Assembly: GCF_017874735.1 (NCBI RefSeq)
Contig: NZ_JAGGLV010000009.1
Coordinates: 186,001-250,000 of the forward strand
Origin: Paenibacillus silagei
GTDB lineage: Bacteria; Bacillota; Bacilli; Paenibacillales; Paenibacillaceae
Length of the DNA stretch: 64,000 nucleotides
Reading direction: 5' to 3'
Part shown: piece by piece, positions 1 through 8,016 of the stretch
Numbering within the stretch: position 1 is the first letter of the stretch
Layout: each line of letters begins with the position of its first letter
Translations under genes and position numbers: made by a program
Notes under the pieces: model-generated
The model's database searches: none
Told to the model about the DNA's origin: nothing
The model's input: only the letters and a program-made list of their open reading frames with translations

Positions 1-420
1 TGGGCCATACGCCTGCGTGCCACCACAATGTATGCTGTTTTTGGCATACATTCGGGCCATACGCCTGCATGCGGAGCACAATGTATGCTGTTTTTCGCAT
101 ACATTTAGGCCATACGCCTGCGTGCGAGCACAATGTATGCTGTTTTTGGCATACATTCGGGTCATACGCCTGCGTGCGAGCACAATGAATGTTGTTTTTG
201 GCATACATTCGGGTCATACGCCTGCGTGCGAGCACAATGAATGTTGTTTTTGGCATACATTCGGGTCATACGCCTGCGTGCGAGCACAATGTATGCTGTT
301 TTTCGCATACATTCGGGCCATGCGCCGTGTGCCACTAACATGTATGCTGTTTTTGGCATACATTCGGGCCATGCGCCTGGGTGCCAGCACAATGTTTGTT
401 GTTTTTCACATACATTCGGT
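1..420. repeat. Tandem array of eight 52-bp hairpin units
   Basis: Eight units start near 27, 80, 132, 184, 236, 288, 339 and 391, a spacing of 51-53 bp. Each carries a stem AATGTATGC, an 8-nt T-rich loop, and GCATACATT, followed by a linker resembling TCGGGCCATACGCCTGCG and TGCGAGCAC. The stem is a perfect 9 bp in the first and third units; the fourth and fifth have the 5' arm changed to AATGAATGT. The same unit occurs elsewhere in this window at 6605-6680 (inverted), 22688-22825, 46105-46205 and 53600-53710. Open reading frames run through the array, but 52 is not a multiple of three, so they are not credible genes. The array may extend left of the window. Confidence 0.9.
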
Positions 421-422
421 GT

Positions 423-438
423 GGATACTATAATTTCC
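423..438. repeat. Palindrome GGAAANTATANTTTCC next to the array
   Basis: The sequence GGATACTATAATTTCC lies just after the last hairpin unit. Close relatives sit in the same place at 22882-22897 (GGAAACTATAGTTTCC, a perfect palindrome) and 53842-53856. In all three cases an A-rich tract and a hairpin terminator of a minus-strand gene follow. Confidence 0.6.
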
Positions 439-450
439 TATACAAGCGCA

Positions 451-497
451 AAAACCCCGTCGTCTCCGCTCGTTCTTAGCAGGGATGACGGGGTTTT
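451..497 (-). terminator. Bidirectional hairpin terminator after the clpP operon
   Basis: A perfect 11-bp inverted repeat, AAAACCCCGTC and GACGGGGTTTT, encloses a 25-nt loop. Read on the minus strand it lies just after the stop codon at 523 and ends in a T run, as expected of a Rho-independent terminator. Confidence 0.8.
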
Positions 498-522
498 GTA
501 CGCTTTTACCTGCAGCTCCCGG

Positions 523-729
523 TTATTGCCCGAAGCCGACGCGCGGACGCTCGCGCTCCTTGGTCTGCAGCTCTACCGCCCGGATCGAGGTAATGGGAAT
601 GTAGAGGGTCTGATACTCCGTACTGTATTTCACGAACCGATCATCCAGTTCCTCCAGTACGCCTCCCCTAACACTTGTACCATCCAAAAAATGAATATGA
701 ACTTCCTGTCCCTTCAGCGCTTCCAGCAT
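523..729 (-). CDS. Small Sm-like (LSm-fold-type) protein
   Basis: A 68-residue protein starting MLEALKGQEVHIHFLDG, preceded by GAAGGAGAGG, with the start at 729. The pattern of short beta strands with a G-x-L-E-E-L-D-D-R-F-V turn (residues 23-33) and an I-P-I-T-S-I strand near 44-49 resembles Sm-like or DUF2642-type folds. It lies 19 bp after clpP on the same strand and is probably cotranscribed. No catalytic motif is visible. The fold is inferred from the pattern and its function is unknown. A longer upstream reading frame overlaps clpP and is unlikely to be translated. Confidence 0.75.
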   Translation of the reverse strand: MLEALKGQEVHIHFLDGTSVRGGVLEELDDRFVKYSTEYQTLYIPITSIRAVELQTKERERPRVGFGQ

Positions 730-748
730 GCTCTTCCTCTCCTTCGTC

Positions 749-1330
749 TCACAGATGGGTGATGATCGTGTCAATAATTCCGTACTCCAGTGCCTCCTCA
801 GCCGACATGAAATAATCCCGGTCCATATCCTTCTCCACCTTCTCCGGCGCCTGTCCGGTCCGCTGCGCGGTGATCCCGACAATCTTCTCACGGATCTGGA
901 GAATACGTCTGGCGCTGATGGCAATATCGCTCGCCTGCCCCTGCGCCCCGCCATGCGGCTGATGGATCATAATCTCGCTGTTGGGCAACGCGGACCGTTT
1001 GCCAGTTGCTCCCGCCAGCAGCAGCAGTGAAGCAAACGAAGCAGCAAAACCGGTGCAGATCGTGTTGACTTGAGGTTTAATTACCTGCATCGTATCATAA
1101 ATACCGAAGCCTGCGGTAGTCGAGCCTCCGGGGCTGTTAATGAACATCTGAATATCCTTCTCCGGCTCATCCGCCGCGAGGAACAGCAACTGCGCGATAA
1201 TGCTATTGGCCAGCCCGTCATCGATTGCCGCACCTACGAATACAATCCGGTCCTTCAGCAGCCGGGAATAGATATCATAAGACCGCTCTCCTCTGGCTGT
1301 CTGTTCAATCACATAGGGGATTACGCTCAT
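749..1330 (-). CDS. clpP: ATP-dependent Clp protease proteolytic subunit, divergent paralogue
   Basis: A 193-residue ClpP with the full catalytic triad at the canonical positions: Ser98 in GFAAS, His123 in MIHQP and Asp172 in DRDYF. It also has the SPGGS oxyanion segment (66-70). ClpP forms a tetradecameric cytosolic chamber loaded by ClpX/ClpC-type ATPases. The start at 1330 has an AGAGGAGG ribosome binding site. After the catalytic Ser it reads F-A-S-L where the housekeeping enzyme reads M-G-A-F, so this is probably a second, specialised ClpP rather than the main one. It precedes the Sm-like gene and is transcribed away from the sigma factor. Confidence 0.93.
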   Translation of the reverse strand: MSVIPYVIEQTARGERSYDIYSRLLKDRIVFVGAAIDDGLANSIIAQLLFLAADEPEKDIQMFINSPGGSTTAGFGIYDTMQVIKPQVNTICTGFAASFASLLLLAGATGKRSALPNSEIMIHQPHGGAQGQASDIAISARRILQIREKIVGITAQRTGQAPEKVEKDMDRDYFMSAEEALEYGIIDTIITHL

Positions 1331-1441
1331 TCTGGTGTGCCTCCTCTGATCTGTTTTAGTGTGGATACCCTGTAAACGGTCAGCCCGCGCGAAAAGATAC
1401 GGAAGGCGGAAGAGTTGCGGAAATAGCGGGAGTGCGTATCT

Positions 1442-1469
1442 TTTACATTGTGCCGTTCGTTTATATAAT
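1442..1469 (+). promoter_or_regulatory. Sigma-A type promoter for the sigma factor gene
   Basis: The sequence has -35 TTTACA (1442-1447), a 16-bp spacer and -10 TATAAT (1464-1469), about 35 bp before the start codon at 1505. Confidence 0.65.
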
Positions 1470-1504
1470 AGAAGCAACACAACCCATCGAAGGAGAGGGC
1501 CACT

Positions 1505-2275
1505 ATGACGATGCTTGAACAACACCGGACATCCGATAAGATAGCTATGGATACAAGACATCTGCAGGAGCTGGGAACAACACTCCAGCGCTACTGCCTG
1601 TCGCTCACCCGCTCCCGCTTCGACGCCGACGATCTGGCGCAGGAGACTTGGGTCAAAGCGCTGGGCTACCGCAAATTCACCATCAGCCCCAATCCCGAAG
1701 CCCTGCTGCTGCGGATTGCCAAGAATACCTGGATTGACGCCTCCCGCCGCCAGGGGTCGCTCATCCGTGCCATGGAAAGGTCTGGAGTGTCATCCGATCC
1801 AGCTTCTGCGGCGGCAGCCCTGGAGGAGCTGACCGAGACGGAGCTGACCTTTCAGGCGCTGCTCGCCCATCTCTCGCCGCCGCAGCGGACCGCCTGGGTC
1901 CTCCGCGATGTGCTGGGGTATTCAGCCGCCGAGTCCGCCGGACTCTTGGCAACCACGGAAGGCGCGGTAAAAGCGGCGCTGCACCGTGCACGCCAGGCCT
2001 TGAGCAAGGTCCGGGAGGAGCTGATCCAGCATGAAGGCCCCGCGCTTCCGCAGGATTCCGATTACCGGGGTTATCTGCGGGCTCTAGCTGAGGCTTATGA
2101 GCAAGGGCGGATTCCAGTATTGCTGGAGCTGCTCCGCCAGGAGAATGCCGGGGAGGTAACCGCTGCTGTAAGCACGTTTACGGTTCAGTCCTTGGATTCC
2201 ATGTATATAGACAACGCGAGATACGCCTATACCTATGGAGCGCCTGCATACGGTGAGCTTCGGATGGCTGCATAA
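1505..2275 (+). CDS. ECF-type RNA polymerase sigma factor with C-terminal extension
   Basis: A 256-residue sigma-70 family protein. Region 2 is at about 17-85, with the [12 protein letters not shown] core-binding helix and the following [13 protein letters not shown]. Region 4 is at about 115-170, with [17 protein letters not shown] and the recognition helix [16 protein letters not shown]. It then carries about 80 extra residues that typical ECF factors lack, containing an [12 protein letters not shown] helix that resembles ECF families with a fused C-terminal regulatory domain. AAGGAGAGGG precedes the start. No anti-sigma gene is adjacent, so control may come from the extension. The next gene, an SDR, could be a target. 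Confidence 0.88.
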   Translation: MTMLEQHRTSDKIAMDTRHLQELGTTLQRYCLSLTRSRFDADDLAQETWVKALGYRKFTISPNPEALLLRIAKNTWIDASRRQGSLIRAMERSGVSSDPASAAAALEELTETELTFQALLAHLSPPQRTAWVLRDVLGYSAAESAGLLATTEGAVKAALHRARQALSKVREELIQHEGPALPQDSDYRGYLRALAEAYEQGRIPVLLELLRQENAGEVTAAVSTFTVQSLDSMYIDNARYAYTYGAPAYGELRMAA

Positions 2276-2326
2276 TACGGCTGAATGGAGCAGTAGCTCT
2301 GACTATAACTTAGGAGAGGTGATCCC

Positions 2327-3226
2327 ATGAAGAAGGTGCTTGTGCTTGGAGGGACGAGATTTTTCGGCAAAAGGCTGGTGGAGCTGCTGCTCCAGGACCA
2401 GGACAGCGAGGTCACCATTCTGACCCGGGGCCTAACAGAGGATTCCTTCGGTGAGCATGTCACCCGGCTGGCCGCGGACCGGACGGATGAAGCGGCGCTT
2501 GAGCAGGCTGTCGGGGACACTGTATGGGATATCGTCTACGATAACATTTGCTACACGCCGGATGAGGCGGCGGCAGCTGTGCGGATCTGGGCGGGGCGGG
2601 CCAAGCGGTATATCCTGACTTCCAGCTTATCCGTGTACGATCCGCAGCCGGAGGCGCTGGCTGAAACGGACTTCGATCCCTGGCATTATCCGCTGAAGTC
2701 TGGCGGGAAGACGGATATCAGTTACCAGGAAGGCAAAAGACAAGCCGAAGCCGTTCTGCTCCAGACAGCCGATTTCCCGGTGGCTGCGGTACGTTTTCCG
2801 ATTGTGCTGGGCACGGATGATTATACGCGCCGGTTGCATTTTCACATCGAGCATGTTCTGGCGGGAAGGCCGGTTGGCATCCCTAATCCGCAGGCGGAGA
2901 TCTCGTTCATCCGTTCGGATGAAGCGGCTGATTTCCTGCATTGGCTGGGCCGGGAGGGCTCAGCCGTCACGGGGCCTGTGAACGCCTGCTCGGACGGTAC
3001 CCTCACCATTGGCGGCGTTATCTCCATCATCGAGCAGATTACCGGAAGGACAGCTATCGTCCAGAGTGAGGCGGCTGAGACGGATCAATCGCCTTTTGGC
3101 ATCGGTGCATCGTGGTTCATGGATACGGCAAAAGCCCGCAGCGCGGGCTTCAGCTTCCTGTCCTTATCAGAGTGGTTCACGGAGCTGGTCTCGTCGCTGA
3201 CCCATTCACTTCGCCAGGACCAGTAG
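2327..3226 (+). CDS. NAD-dependent epimerase/dehydratase family protein (extended SDR)
   Basis: A 299-residue protein opening with the Rossmann nucleotide motif [14 protein letters not shown] (residues 4-17). It has the SDR catalytic SSLSVY segment near 101-106 and a Y-x-x-x-K pair in SYQEGK near 129-134. Members act on nucleotide sugars or small oxidised substrates; the substrate cannot be told here. TAGGAGAGGTG precedes the start. It lies 51 bp after the sigma factor in the same direction. Its last 21 bases overlap the 3' end of the convergent chemotaxis receptor gene. Confidence 0.88.
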   Translation: MKKVLVLGGTRFFGKRLVELLLQDQDSEVTILTRGLTEDSFGEHVTRLAADRTDEAALEQAVGDTVWDIVYDNICYTPDEAAAAVRIWAGRAKRYILTSSLSVYDPQPEALAETDFDPWHYPLKSGGKTDISYQEGKRQAEAVLLQTADFPVAAVRFPIVLGTDDYTRRLHFHIEHVLAGRPVGIPNPQAEISFIRSDEAADFLHWLGREGSAVTGPVNACSDGTLTIGGVISIIEQITGRTAIVQSEAAETDQSPFGIGASWFMDTAKARSAGFSFLSLSEWFTELVSSLTHSLRQDQ

Positions 3227-5293
3227 CTCCTCCTCCAGCTCTTTGGAGATCTCTTTATCAGGTTCGTTAACAAGCGTACTCAGGCCGGGCGCAGGCTCTT
3301 CCTGCACTGGCATTCTTCCTGGCAGCGGCCGGTGATTACCGGCTTCTGCCCTTTTTGCTGTCTGTTCCGTCTGCTTCGTATGCATCTCCCGCTGTAGCTT
3401 GGGCTGGATTTCCCCGGCAGTCTCCGCTTCCTGCTGCTCTTCCGATTTCTGCACCATCCCGCGAACCTTTGGAGCTGCATGTGTTGAACTTGGATCTGAA
3501 CCCGGGTCCGAATCTGGGTCCGGCTCTAGCTCAGACGCTGCTCCCAGCTCGAATCCGGCCTCAGCAGCCTCCGATATTTTGAACACATTGATCTCCCGGA
3601 ACAGCCGCTGCGAGATTTCATTAATCTCCCCGGCCTGCCTGGCGATGTCCCCGATGGCCTGATCCTGCTGGGTGCTGGAGGCGTTCACCTCCTGAACTCC
3701 GGCCGCCGTCTGCTCAGCTACAGCCGCAACAGAATGTACAGCTTCGGCAAGCCGCGAATTGAGGGTACGCGTCTGTTCCACCTTGTGGTGAATTTGCCCG
3801 ATCTGTATGCTGATGCCTGTAATCGATTCGTCGATAGCGGCGAAGGAAGCCAGGGTCTGTTCCACCTGATGGTCCTGCTGCTCCAGACGGTCCCGGGTCT
3901 CCATCATATGTCCCTGGAAATCCGCCATACCAGCCCCAAGCTCCTGAATAATCCTGCTGATAAGTACCGAGGAGTCATTCGTCTGTACGGACAACTGCCG
4001 CACTTCATCGGCAATCACGGCGAAGCCTTTGCCTGCTGCCCCCGCCCTGGCAGCTTCAATCGCTGCGTTCAGTGAGAGAATATTCGTCTGCTTCGAGATT
4101 TCGGTGATCGAATGGGTAATACGCGAGATATCCTTGGACTGGCTCACCAGCTTGTCCAGCGCCCCATAGACCTTGCTGATGGACACCCGGGAATCCTGGG
4201 AGCTCTGACGCAGCGCCGTAACGGTCTCCGAGCCCTGCTGCCTGTTCTGGTTAGCGGCTTCACTCGTAGTCAGCATGACATCCGTATAATCGGCAATCTC
4301 CTGAACCCCGCAGGCCAGCTCCTCCAGCAGCTGTGAGCTCTGCTCCGACTGGACAGCCTGCTGGTCTGCTCCAAGCGAAATCTCCTGGATGGTTCTGACA
4401 ATATTCTGGTTCGTATGCGCTGTAACCGCCGAAGACCCCTGAAAAGATTGCGCGTAATCGGCAAGCGAGCCTGCCGCTGACAAGGTCTGCCGCAGCATCC
4501 CCTGTACCCTGCTGACCATATGGTCGAAATGATGGCTCAGTTGTCCCAGCTCATCATTGTACGGGGAGTTAATCTGCTGCCGCAGATCGCCCTCCGCGAT
4601 CTGTCTGAGCGCCGCCTGCAGCTTGCGCACCGGTGACAGGAACGAGCGGATCAGCAGCCAGGCGAGCACCAGCATGAACAGGGACACTGCGATCGCAGCG
4701 TACGTCACGATGGATACCGTATCATCCAGCAGGGCGAAGGAGACCCCCTGGGCCTGATCGGCATTGGCAGCAGCAGCGGTGTACAGCTCACCGTTAGTCT
4801 TCAGCATGTCCTGATTCAGCGCAAGCGCCTTCGTATGTATACCATCGATTTTCTCCAAAACACTTAGCGGGTCAAGGGTCTCGTCCGACATTGTGGTTAC
4901 CAGTTCCTTCGTCAGAGCGCTGTATTCTGCGGCCTGGGCAGACAGCAGCTTATAGCTCGCAGAAGCAGGCGTACCCAGCTCAAAATTTACCTTGGCCAGC
5001 TCCGTGGACAGCTGCTGCTGCTTCTCCTTCAAAGGCTCTGCCTGCTCCAGGTCACTGGATTCCGCCAAGGAAGTCTCCGCACGGTTCAGCTCCTGCAGCT
5101 GCTGGGTGATGGTTGAGACCGTAATTCTATTCTCCATTTCGCTCTTCTGCCGTTCCATGGATCGCTCGACCTGCTTGATTTTATGTCCCTGGTACACAGC
5201 CACGCCCAGAAAAATAAGTGTAATCGCCGAGAAACTCAAGATCAGCTTCCATTTCATCGAAAAGTGCAGCCGCTTCCCCTTCAAAAGTATCAT
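3206..5293 (-). CDS. Methyl-accepting chemotaxis protein
   Basis: A 695-residue membrane receptor. TM1 is at about 15-34, an extracellular helical ligand domain at 35-190, TM2 at about 192-215 and HAMP at about 216-268. A long cytoplasmic coiled coil has the highly conserved hairpin tip [20 protein letters not shown]. It signals to CheA/CheW. The last 110 or so residues after the coiled coil are unusual: acidic and proline-rich ([14 protein letters not shown]), then basic and glutamine-rich, ending with EEELLVLAK. No CheR pentapeptide tether is obvious. The start is uncertain because the ribosome binding site GAAGGG abuts the first ATG; Met13 is an alternative. Confidence 0.93.
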   Translation of the reverse strand: MILLKGKRLHFSMKWKLILSFSAITLIFLGVAVYQGHKIKQVERSMERQKSEMENRITVSTITQQLQELNRAETSLAESSDLEQAEPLKEKQQQLSTELAKVNFELGTPASASYKLLSAQAAEYSALTKELVTTMSDETLDPLSVLEKIDGIHTKALALNQDMLKTNGELYTAAAANADQAQGVSFALLDDTVSIVTYAAIAVSLFMLVLAWLLIRSFLSPVRKLQAALRQIAEGDLRQQINSPYNDELGQLSHHFDHMVSRVQGMLRQTLSAAGSLADYAQSFQGSSAVTAHTNQNIVRTIQEISLGADQQAVQSEQSSQLLEELACGVQEIADYTDVMLTTSEAANQNRQQGSETVTALRQSSQDSRVSISKVYGALDKLVSQSKDISRITHSITEISKQTNILSLNAAIEAARAGAAGKGFAVIADEVRQLSVQTNDSSVLISRIIQELGAGMADFQGHMMETRDRLEQQDHQVEQTLASFAAIDESITGISIQIGQIHHKVEQTRTLNSRLAEAVHSVAAVAEQTAAGVQEVNASSTQQDQAIGDIARQAGEINEISQRLFREINVFKISEAAEAGFELGAASELEPDPDSDPGSDPSSTHAAPKVRGMVQKSEEQQEAETAGEIQPKLQREMHTKQTEQTAKRAEAGNHRPLPGRMPVQEEPAPGLSTLVNEPDKEISKELEEELLVLAK

Positions 5294-5459
5294 CCCTTCA
5301 TATCAAGCCTGATTATGCAATAGGTATATTATGCTAATAACCTCATTGTAAAAGCCGGATATTAATTACTCTCTCAAGTTGTGTATGCGCAGCGTAAAGA
5401 ATGTGTTGCGAAAGTGTTAACAAAGCGGCAAAATTTAAGGAATTAGGAGAAGTTGCATA

Positions 5460-5540
5460 ATGTGCAGGATTTCGATCGGGCAGAGGGCAGACAGAGCCGG
5501 AAGCAGAAGACAGAAGGGAATGAACCCTATCTATGAGTAG
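5460..5540 (+). CDS. Short upstream ORF overlapping the YdeI-like gene
   Basis: A 26-residue reading frame (MCRISIGQRADRAGSRRQ and eight more) has a good ribosome binding site, TTAGGAGAAG, 8 bp before its ATG. Its stop codon lies inside the start region of the next gene (ATGAGTAG), an 8-bp overlap in another frame. The next gene has a weak, distant ribosome binding site of its own, so coupling by termination and restart is plausible. The peptide itself has no recognisable family and may serve only as a translated leader. Confidence 0.4.
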   Translation: MCRISIGQRADRAGSRRQKGMNPIYE

Positions 5541-6102
5541 CGAAAATAGACTTGAAGCTGCAACGAGAGAAGATTTGAGAAAGTGGCTGATCGCAAATAG
5601 CACCACAGAGGGCTCTTGCTGGGTAGAGGTCAGTCTGAAGCCGCTCCCGGGGACAATACTGTATCTGGACGCCGTGGAAGAAGCGCTGTGCTTCGGCTGG
5701 ATTGACGGGGTGAAGAAGGTGAACGCTGAAGGCAAGCTGATGCAACGGCTGTCTCCACGCAGCAAACGGAGTTCATGGACTGAGCTGAATAAGGAACGTG
5801 TCCGAAGGCTGGAGAAGCTGGGGCTGATGCGCGACGAGGGACGGCGATGCCTGCCTGATATGGATGTCGGAGCTTTTCGAATCGATCCCTTGATTGAACA
5901 GAGATTGAAGGAGGACGAGCAGGTGTATCGCCATTTCCTGGCCTTTCCGGCGCTGTATCAGCGGGTGCGGATCGACACCATTCAGAGCTATATCCGCCAG
6001 CCGGAGCTGTTCCAACGTAGATTGGACAAATTCATAGAGAACACCAGAGTTAACAAAATGTACGGCCAGTGGCATGACAACGGGCGTCTGCTGGAGGATT
6101 AG
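5533..6102 (+). CDS. YdeI/OmpD-associated family protein
   Basis: A 189-residue soluble protein with the family hallmarks: an N-terminal LRKWLIANSTTEGSCWVEV segment, then VEEALCFGWIDGVKK (about 46-62), then SKRSSWTELN near 79-88. The molecular role of the family is unknown in bacteria; it is linked only loosely to stress or outer-surface phenotypes. The start ATG at 5533 overlaps the stop of a short upstream ORF. No terminator is evident directly after it. Confidence 0.85.
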   Translation: MSSENRLEAATREDLRKWLIANSTTEGSCWVEVSLKPLPGTILYLDAVEEALCFGWIDGVKKVNAEGKLMQRLSPRSKRSSWTELNKERVRRLEKLGLMRDEGRRCLPDMDVGAFRIDPLIEQRLKEDEQVYRHFLAFPALYQRVRIDTIQSYIRQPELFQRRLDKFIENTRVNKMYGQWHDNGRLLED

Positions 6103-6187
6103 TTCTGTTCTTTTACTGCGTTTGTTGTCGGACAAATTACCCTGACGGGTGGGCCAACAGCTCCAGAATGGCATGTGCAACTACTGT

Positions 6188-6265
6188 ATGTGTGAATGGG
6201 TGCGGGATTTGGTAATGTGCGCGGGGGGATGTGTGAATGTGCGCGGGATGTGTGAATGGGTGCGA
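6188..6265. repeat. Short G-rich direct repeats
   Basis: ATGTGTGAATG occurs at 6188, 6229 and 6248, each followed by a G-rich stretch (GGTGCGGGA, TGCGCGGGA, GGTGCGAGGA). It is non-coding and sits immediately before the inverted-repeat element at 6271. Confidence 0.6.
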
Positions 6266-6270
6266 GGAAT

Positions 6271-6404
6271 TAGTTGGAAAAACGTATCTTAATCTGGCTC
6301 ATTTGGAGCGTTCGCAGAAATTAATTGGATTTATGACATTTATTTTCGTAAAAATTCCCTCTATGGCTCTGATGCCAGCATTTTAAGTGCTATTTTTCCA
6401 ACTA
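6271..6404. mobile_element. MITE-like element with 12-bp terminal inverted repeats
   Basis: TAGTTGGAAAAA (6271-6282) and its exact complement TTTTTCCAACTA (6393-6404) bound a 134-bp AT-rich non-coding segment in an otherwise GC-richer region. No coding capacity is seen. The structure fits a miniature inverted-repeat element, but target duplications are not clear and no second copy is in this window. Confidence 0.5.
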
Positions 6405-6604
6405 CGACTCGCTGTGGTCCCTTCCGCCCCTGAACAAGTGCCTAAAATCCAACTATTTCCTGAGAATGGGGCTGATGCAGACGGTGAGGCTGGTGCTGAG
6501 GCTAACGCAGATACATTTGTAGATGCTGATGCAGCTGCTGGTCCAGGCGCTGGCGCATTCGTTGACGCAAGTGCGGACTTAGTGCGAGTGACACTGCGAG
6601 TGTA

Positions 6605-6680
6605 GGCGGAAAACCGAATACAATGTGCTGCGCAAAGGTAATCAGGGCGGATGTATGTTGAAAACCGAATACATTTACTA
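6605..6680 (-). repeat. Two inverted copies of the 52-bp hairpin unit
   Basis: The core GAAAACCGAATACA occurs at 6609 and 6660, 51 bp apart. Read on the minus strand the second gives AATGTATTCGGTTTTC followed by AACATACATC, matching the unit of the array at 1-420. The flanking reading frames (6387-6605 and 6383-6715) are Ala/Asp or Ala/Ser low-complexity and are not credible genes. The rest of 6405-6795 shows nothing further. Confidence 0.6.
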
Positions 6681-6795
6681 TTAATGTTACTGGCGTGGAG
6701 CAGACGCTGGCGCAACAGCCATCCCCTTGCTCAGCCCATGCCACCCCCGCCCTCTGCAATCGTTCAACTTGAGCGATTCACTTCCAAATCATAAC

Positions 6796-6819
6796 AGGCC
6801 CCCGTAACCGGGGGCCTGT
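6796..6819 (-). terminator. Terminator of the nag operon
   Basis: CAGGCCCCCG and CGGGGGCCTG form a very GC-rich hairpin with a tight loop. It lies 20 bp after the nagA stop codon on the minus strand. The T-rich tail is weak (TTATGATTT). Confidence 0.6.
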
Positions 6820-6840
6820 GCTCACCTTACCGCCGCTCAC

Positions 6841-8016
6841 TCACTCCCGGCGGTACACCCAGCCGCCGGCCTGGCACAGCGCCGTCAGCGCAAGCCCGCC
6901 GCCACCCGGCCCGGTGCGGCGGATCAGCGCCAGATCCGCCGGCGCTCCGGCGGCCAGGCCCGCAGCCACAGGCAGGGCCATGAAGCCTGCCGGATGCACG
7001 GACGCCATGTCCCAGGCGTCCGGCAGGCTGGCCAGGCCCGCGGCGCTAAGGCGCGCGATGTGGCGCAGCAGCATCTGCGCCGAACCCGCCAGCAGCCCGG
7101 GCTCGCCGGCGAGATGCAGCCGGCCCGCCGGGGTCAGCACGACACGGCCGCCGACCGGCGTGTCATAGCTGCCGGGCGCAAGCCCGGCGAGGGCAACGGC
7201 ATCGCTGACCAGCAGCACCCGCCGGCCCTTGACCTTCATCGCCACCTTCAGCACCTCATCCGGGAGGTGGAAGCCGTCGGCGATCAATGTGCACCACAGC
7301 TCATCTGCGGCGAGCTGGGCCCACAGGTAGTTCGGATGGCGCGGCAGCATAGCATGGGCGCCATTGCCCAGATGCGTGGACAGCCGCGCTCCGGCGGCAA
7401 CCGCCCCGGCAATCTGCGCGGCATCCGCTGACGTATGCCCGATGGAGACCGTCACTCCCCGCCGTACGCAGTGGCGGATGAATTCCGCGCTCCCCTCCCA
7501 TTCGGGGGACAGCGTCACAATGGAGATTCGCCCGCCCGAAGCCTCCTGCCACTGGTCGAACAAGGCCGTATCCGGCGGACGGATATGCTCCAGCGCATGT
7601 GCCCCGCGCGGCCCGTCCTCCGGCGAGAGAAACGGGCCTTCCAGATGGATGCCCTTGATCGTCGCAGCGCTGGCCTCATCCTCTTCACAGGCCCGGGCAA
7701 TCGCCCGCATCGCTCCGAGAATCGTATACGGAGCGCCGGTAATTACAGTCGGGTAGAAGCCGGTCACTCCCTCCCGCCACACCGCGCGGACCGCCTTCTT
7801 GACATCCTCTGCCCCCAGTGCCGGATGATTGAAATCATATCCGCCATAGCCGTTAATCTGCAGATCCACCAGGCCCGGCGCAACAATTGGAAGCCCCTCT
7901 CGTTCCTCCAGCGGCAGCTCCCGTATGCCCAAGGCTTCAATGGCAGCAATCGCCCCATCCTCCACGTGAACCCGAACGGGTTCGCCTGTCCGGTAATGCA
8001 GTGCGTCAATGTTCAT
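6841..8016 (-). CDS. nagA: N-acetylglucosamine-6-phosphate deacetylase
   Basis: A 391-residue amidohydrolase that converts GlcNAc-6-P to GlcN-6-P and acetate. The composite TIM-barrel family is recognisable from APGLVDLQINGYGGYD, the metal-binding Glu in GIHLEGPFLSPE, His in SIGHTSADA, His in STHLGNGAHAMLPR, and the catalytic Asp in LLVSDAVALAG. The ATG at 8016 overlaps the nagB stop by 4 bp (ATGA), so translation is probably coupled; longer upstream frames run into nagB. The motif STHLGNGAH differs from the STHLFNAM seen in many NagA enzymes, which suggests a NagA subfamily. It is the last gene of the minus-strand amino-sugar operon. Confidence 0.93.
   Translation of the reverse strand: MNIDALHYRTGEPVRVHVEDGAIAAIEALGIRELPLEEREGLPIVAPGLVDLQINGYGGYDFNHPALGAEDVKKAVRAVWREGVTGFYPTVITGAPYTILGAMRAIARACEEDEASAATIKGIHLEGPFLSPEDGPRGAHALEHIRPPDTALFDQWQEASGGRISIVTLSPEWEGSAEFIRHCVRRGVTVSIGHTSADAAQIAGAVAAGARLSTHLGNGAHAMLPRHPNYLWAQLAADELWCTLIADGFHLPDEVLKVAMKVKGRRVLLVSDAVALAGLAPGSYDTPVGGRVVLTPAGRLHLAGEPGLLAGSAQMLLRHIARLSAAGLASLPDAWDMASVHPAGFMALPVAAGLAAGAPADLALIRRTGPGGGGLALTALCQAGGWVYRRE

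Noticed and set aside
1..420. CRISPR array
   Set aside because: The whole unit, including the linker, is repeated; there are no unique spacers and no cas genes.
17..762. Open reading frames through the 52-bp array (17-433, 241-762 and the minus-strand 162-392)
   Set aside because: They encode the repeat in shifting frames because 52 is not a multiple of three, have no ribosome binding site and end in terminator or antisense regions.
1371..1384. Possible cre site before clpP (TGTAAACGGTCAGC)
   Set aside because: The 3' end does not match the consensus, and catabolite control of this gene is not expected.
6383..6715. Ala/Asp-rich and Ala/Ser-rich ORFs on both strands
   Set aside because: They are low-complexity mirror translations of a GC-rich stretch, with no ribosome binding site and overlapping repeats.
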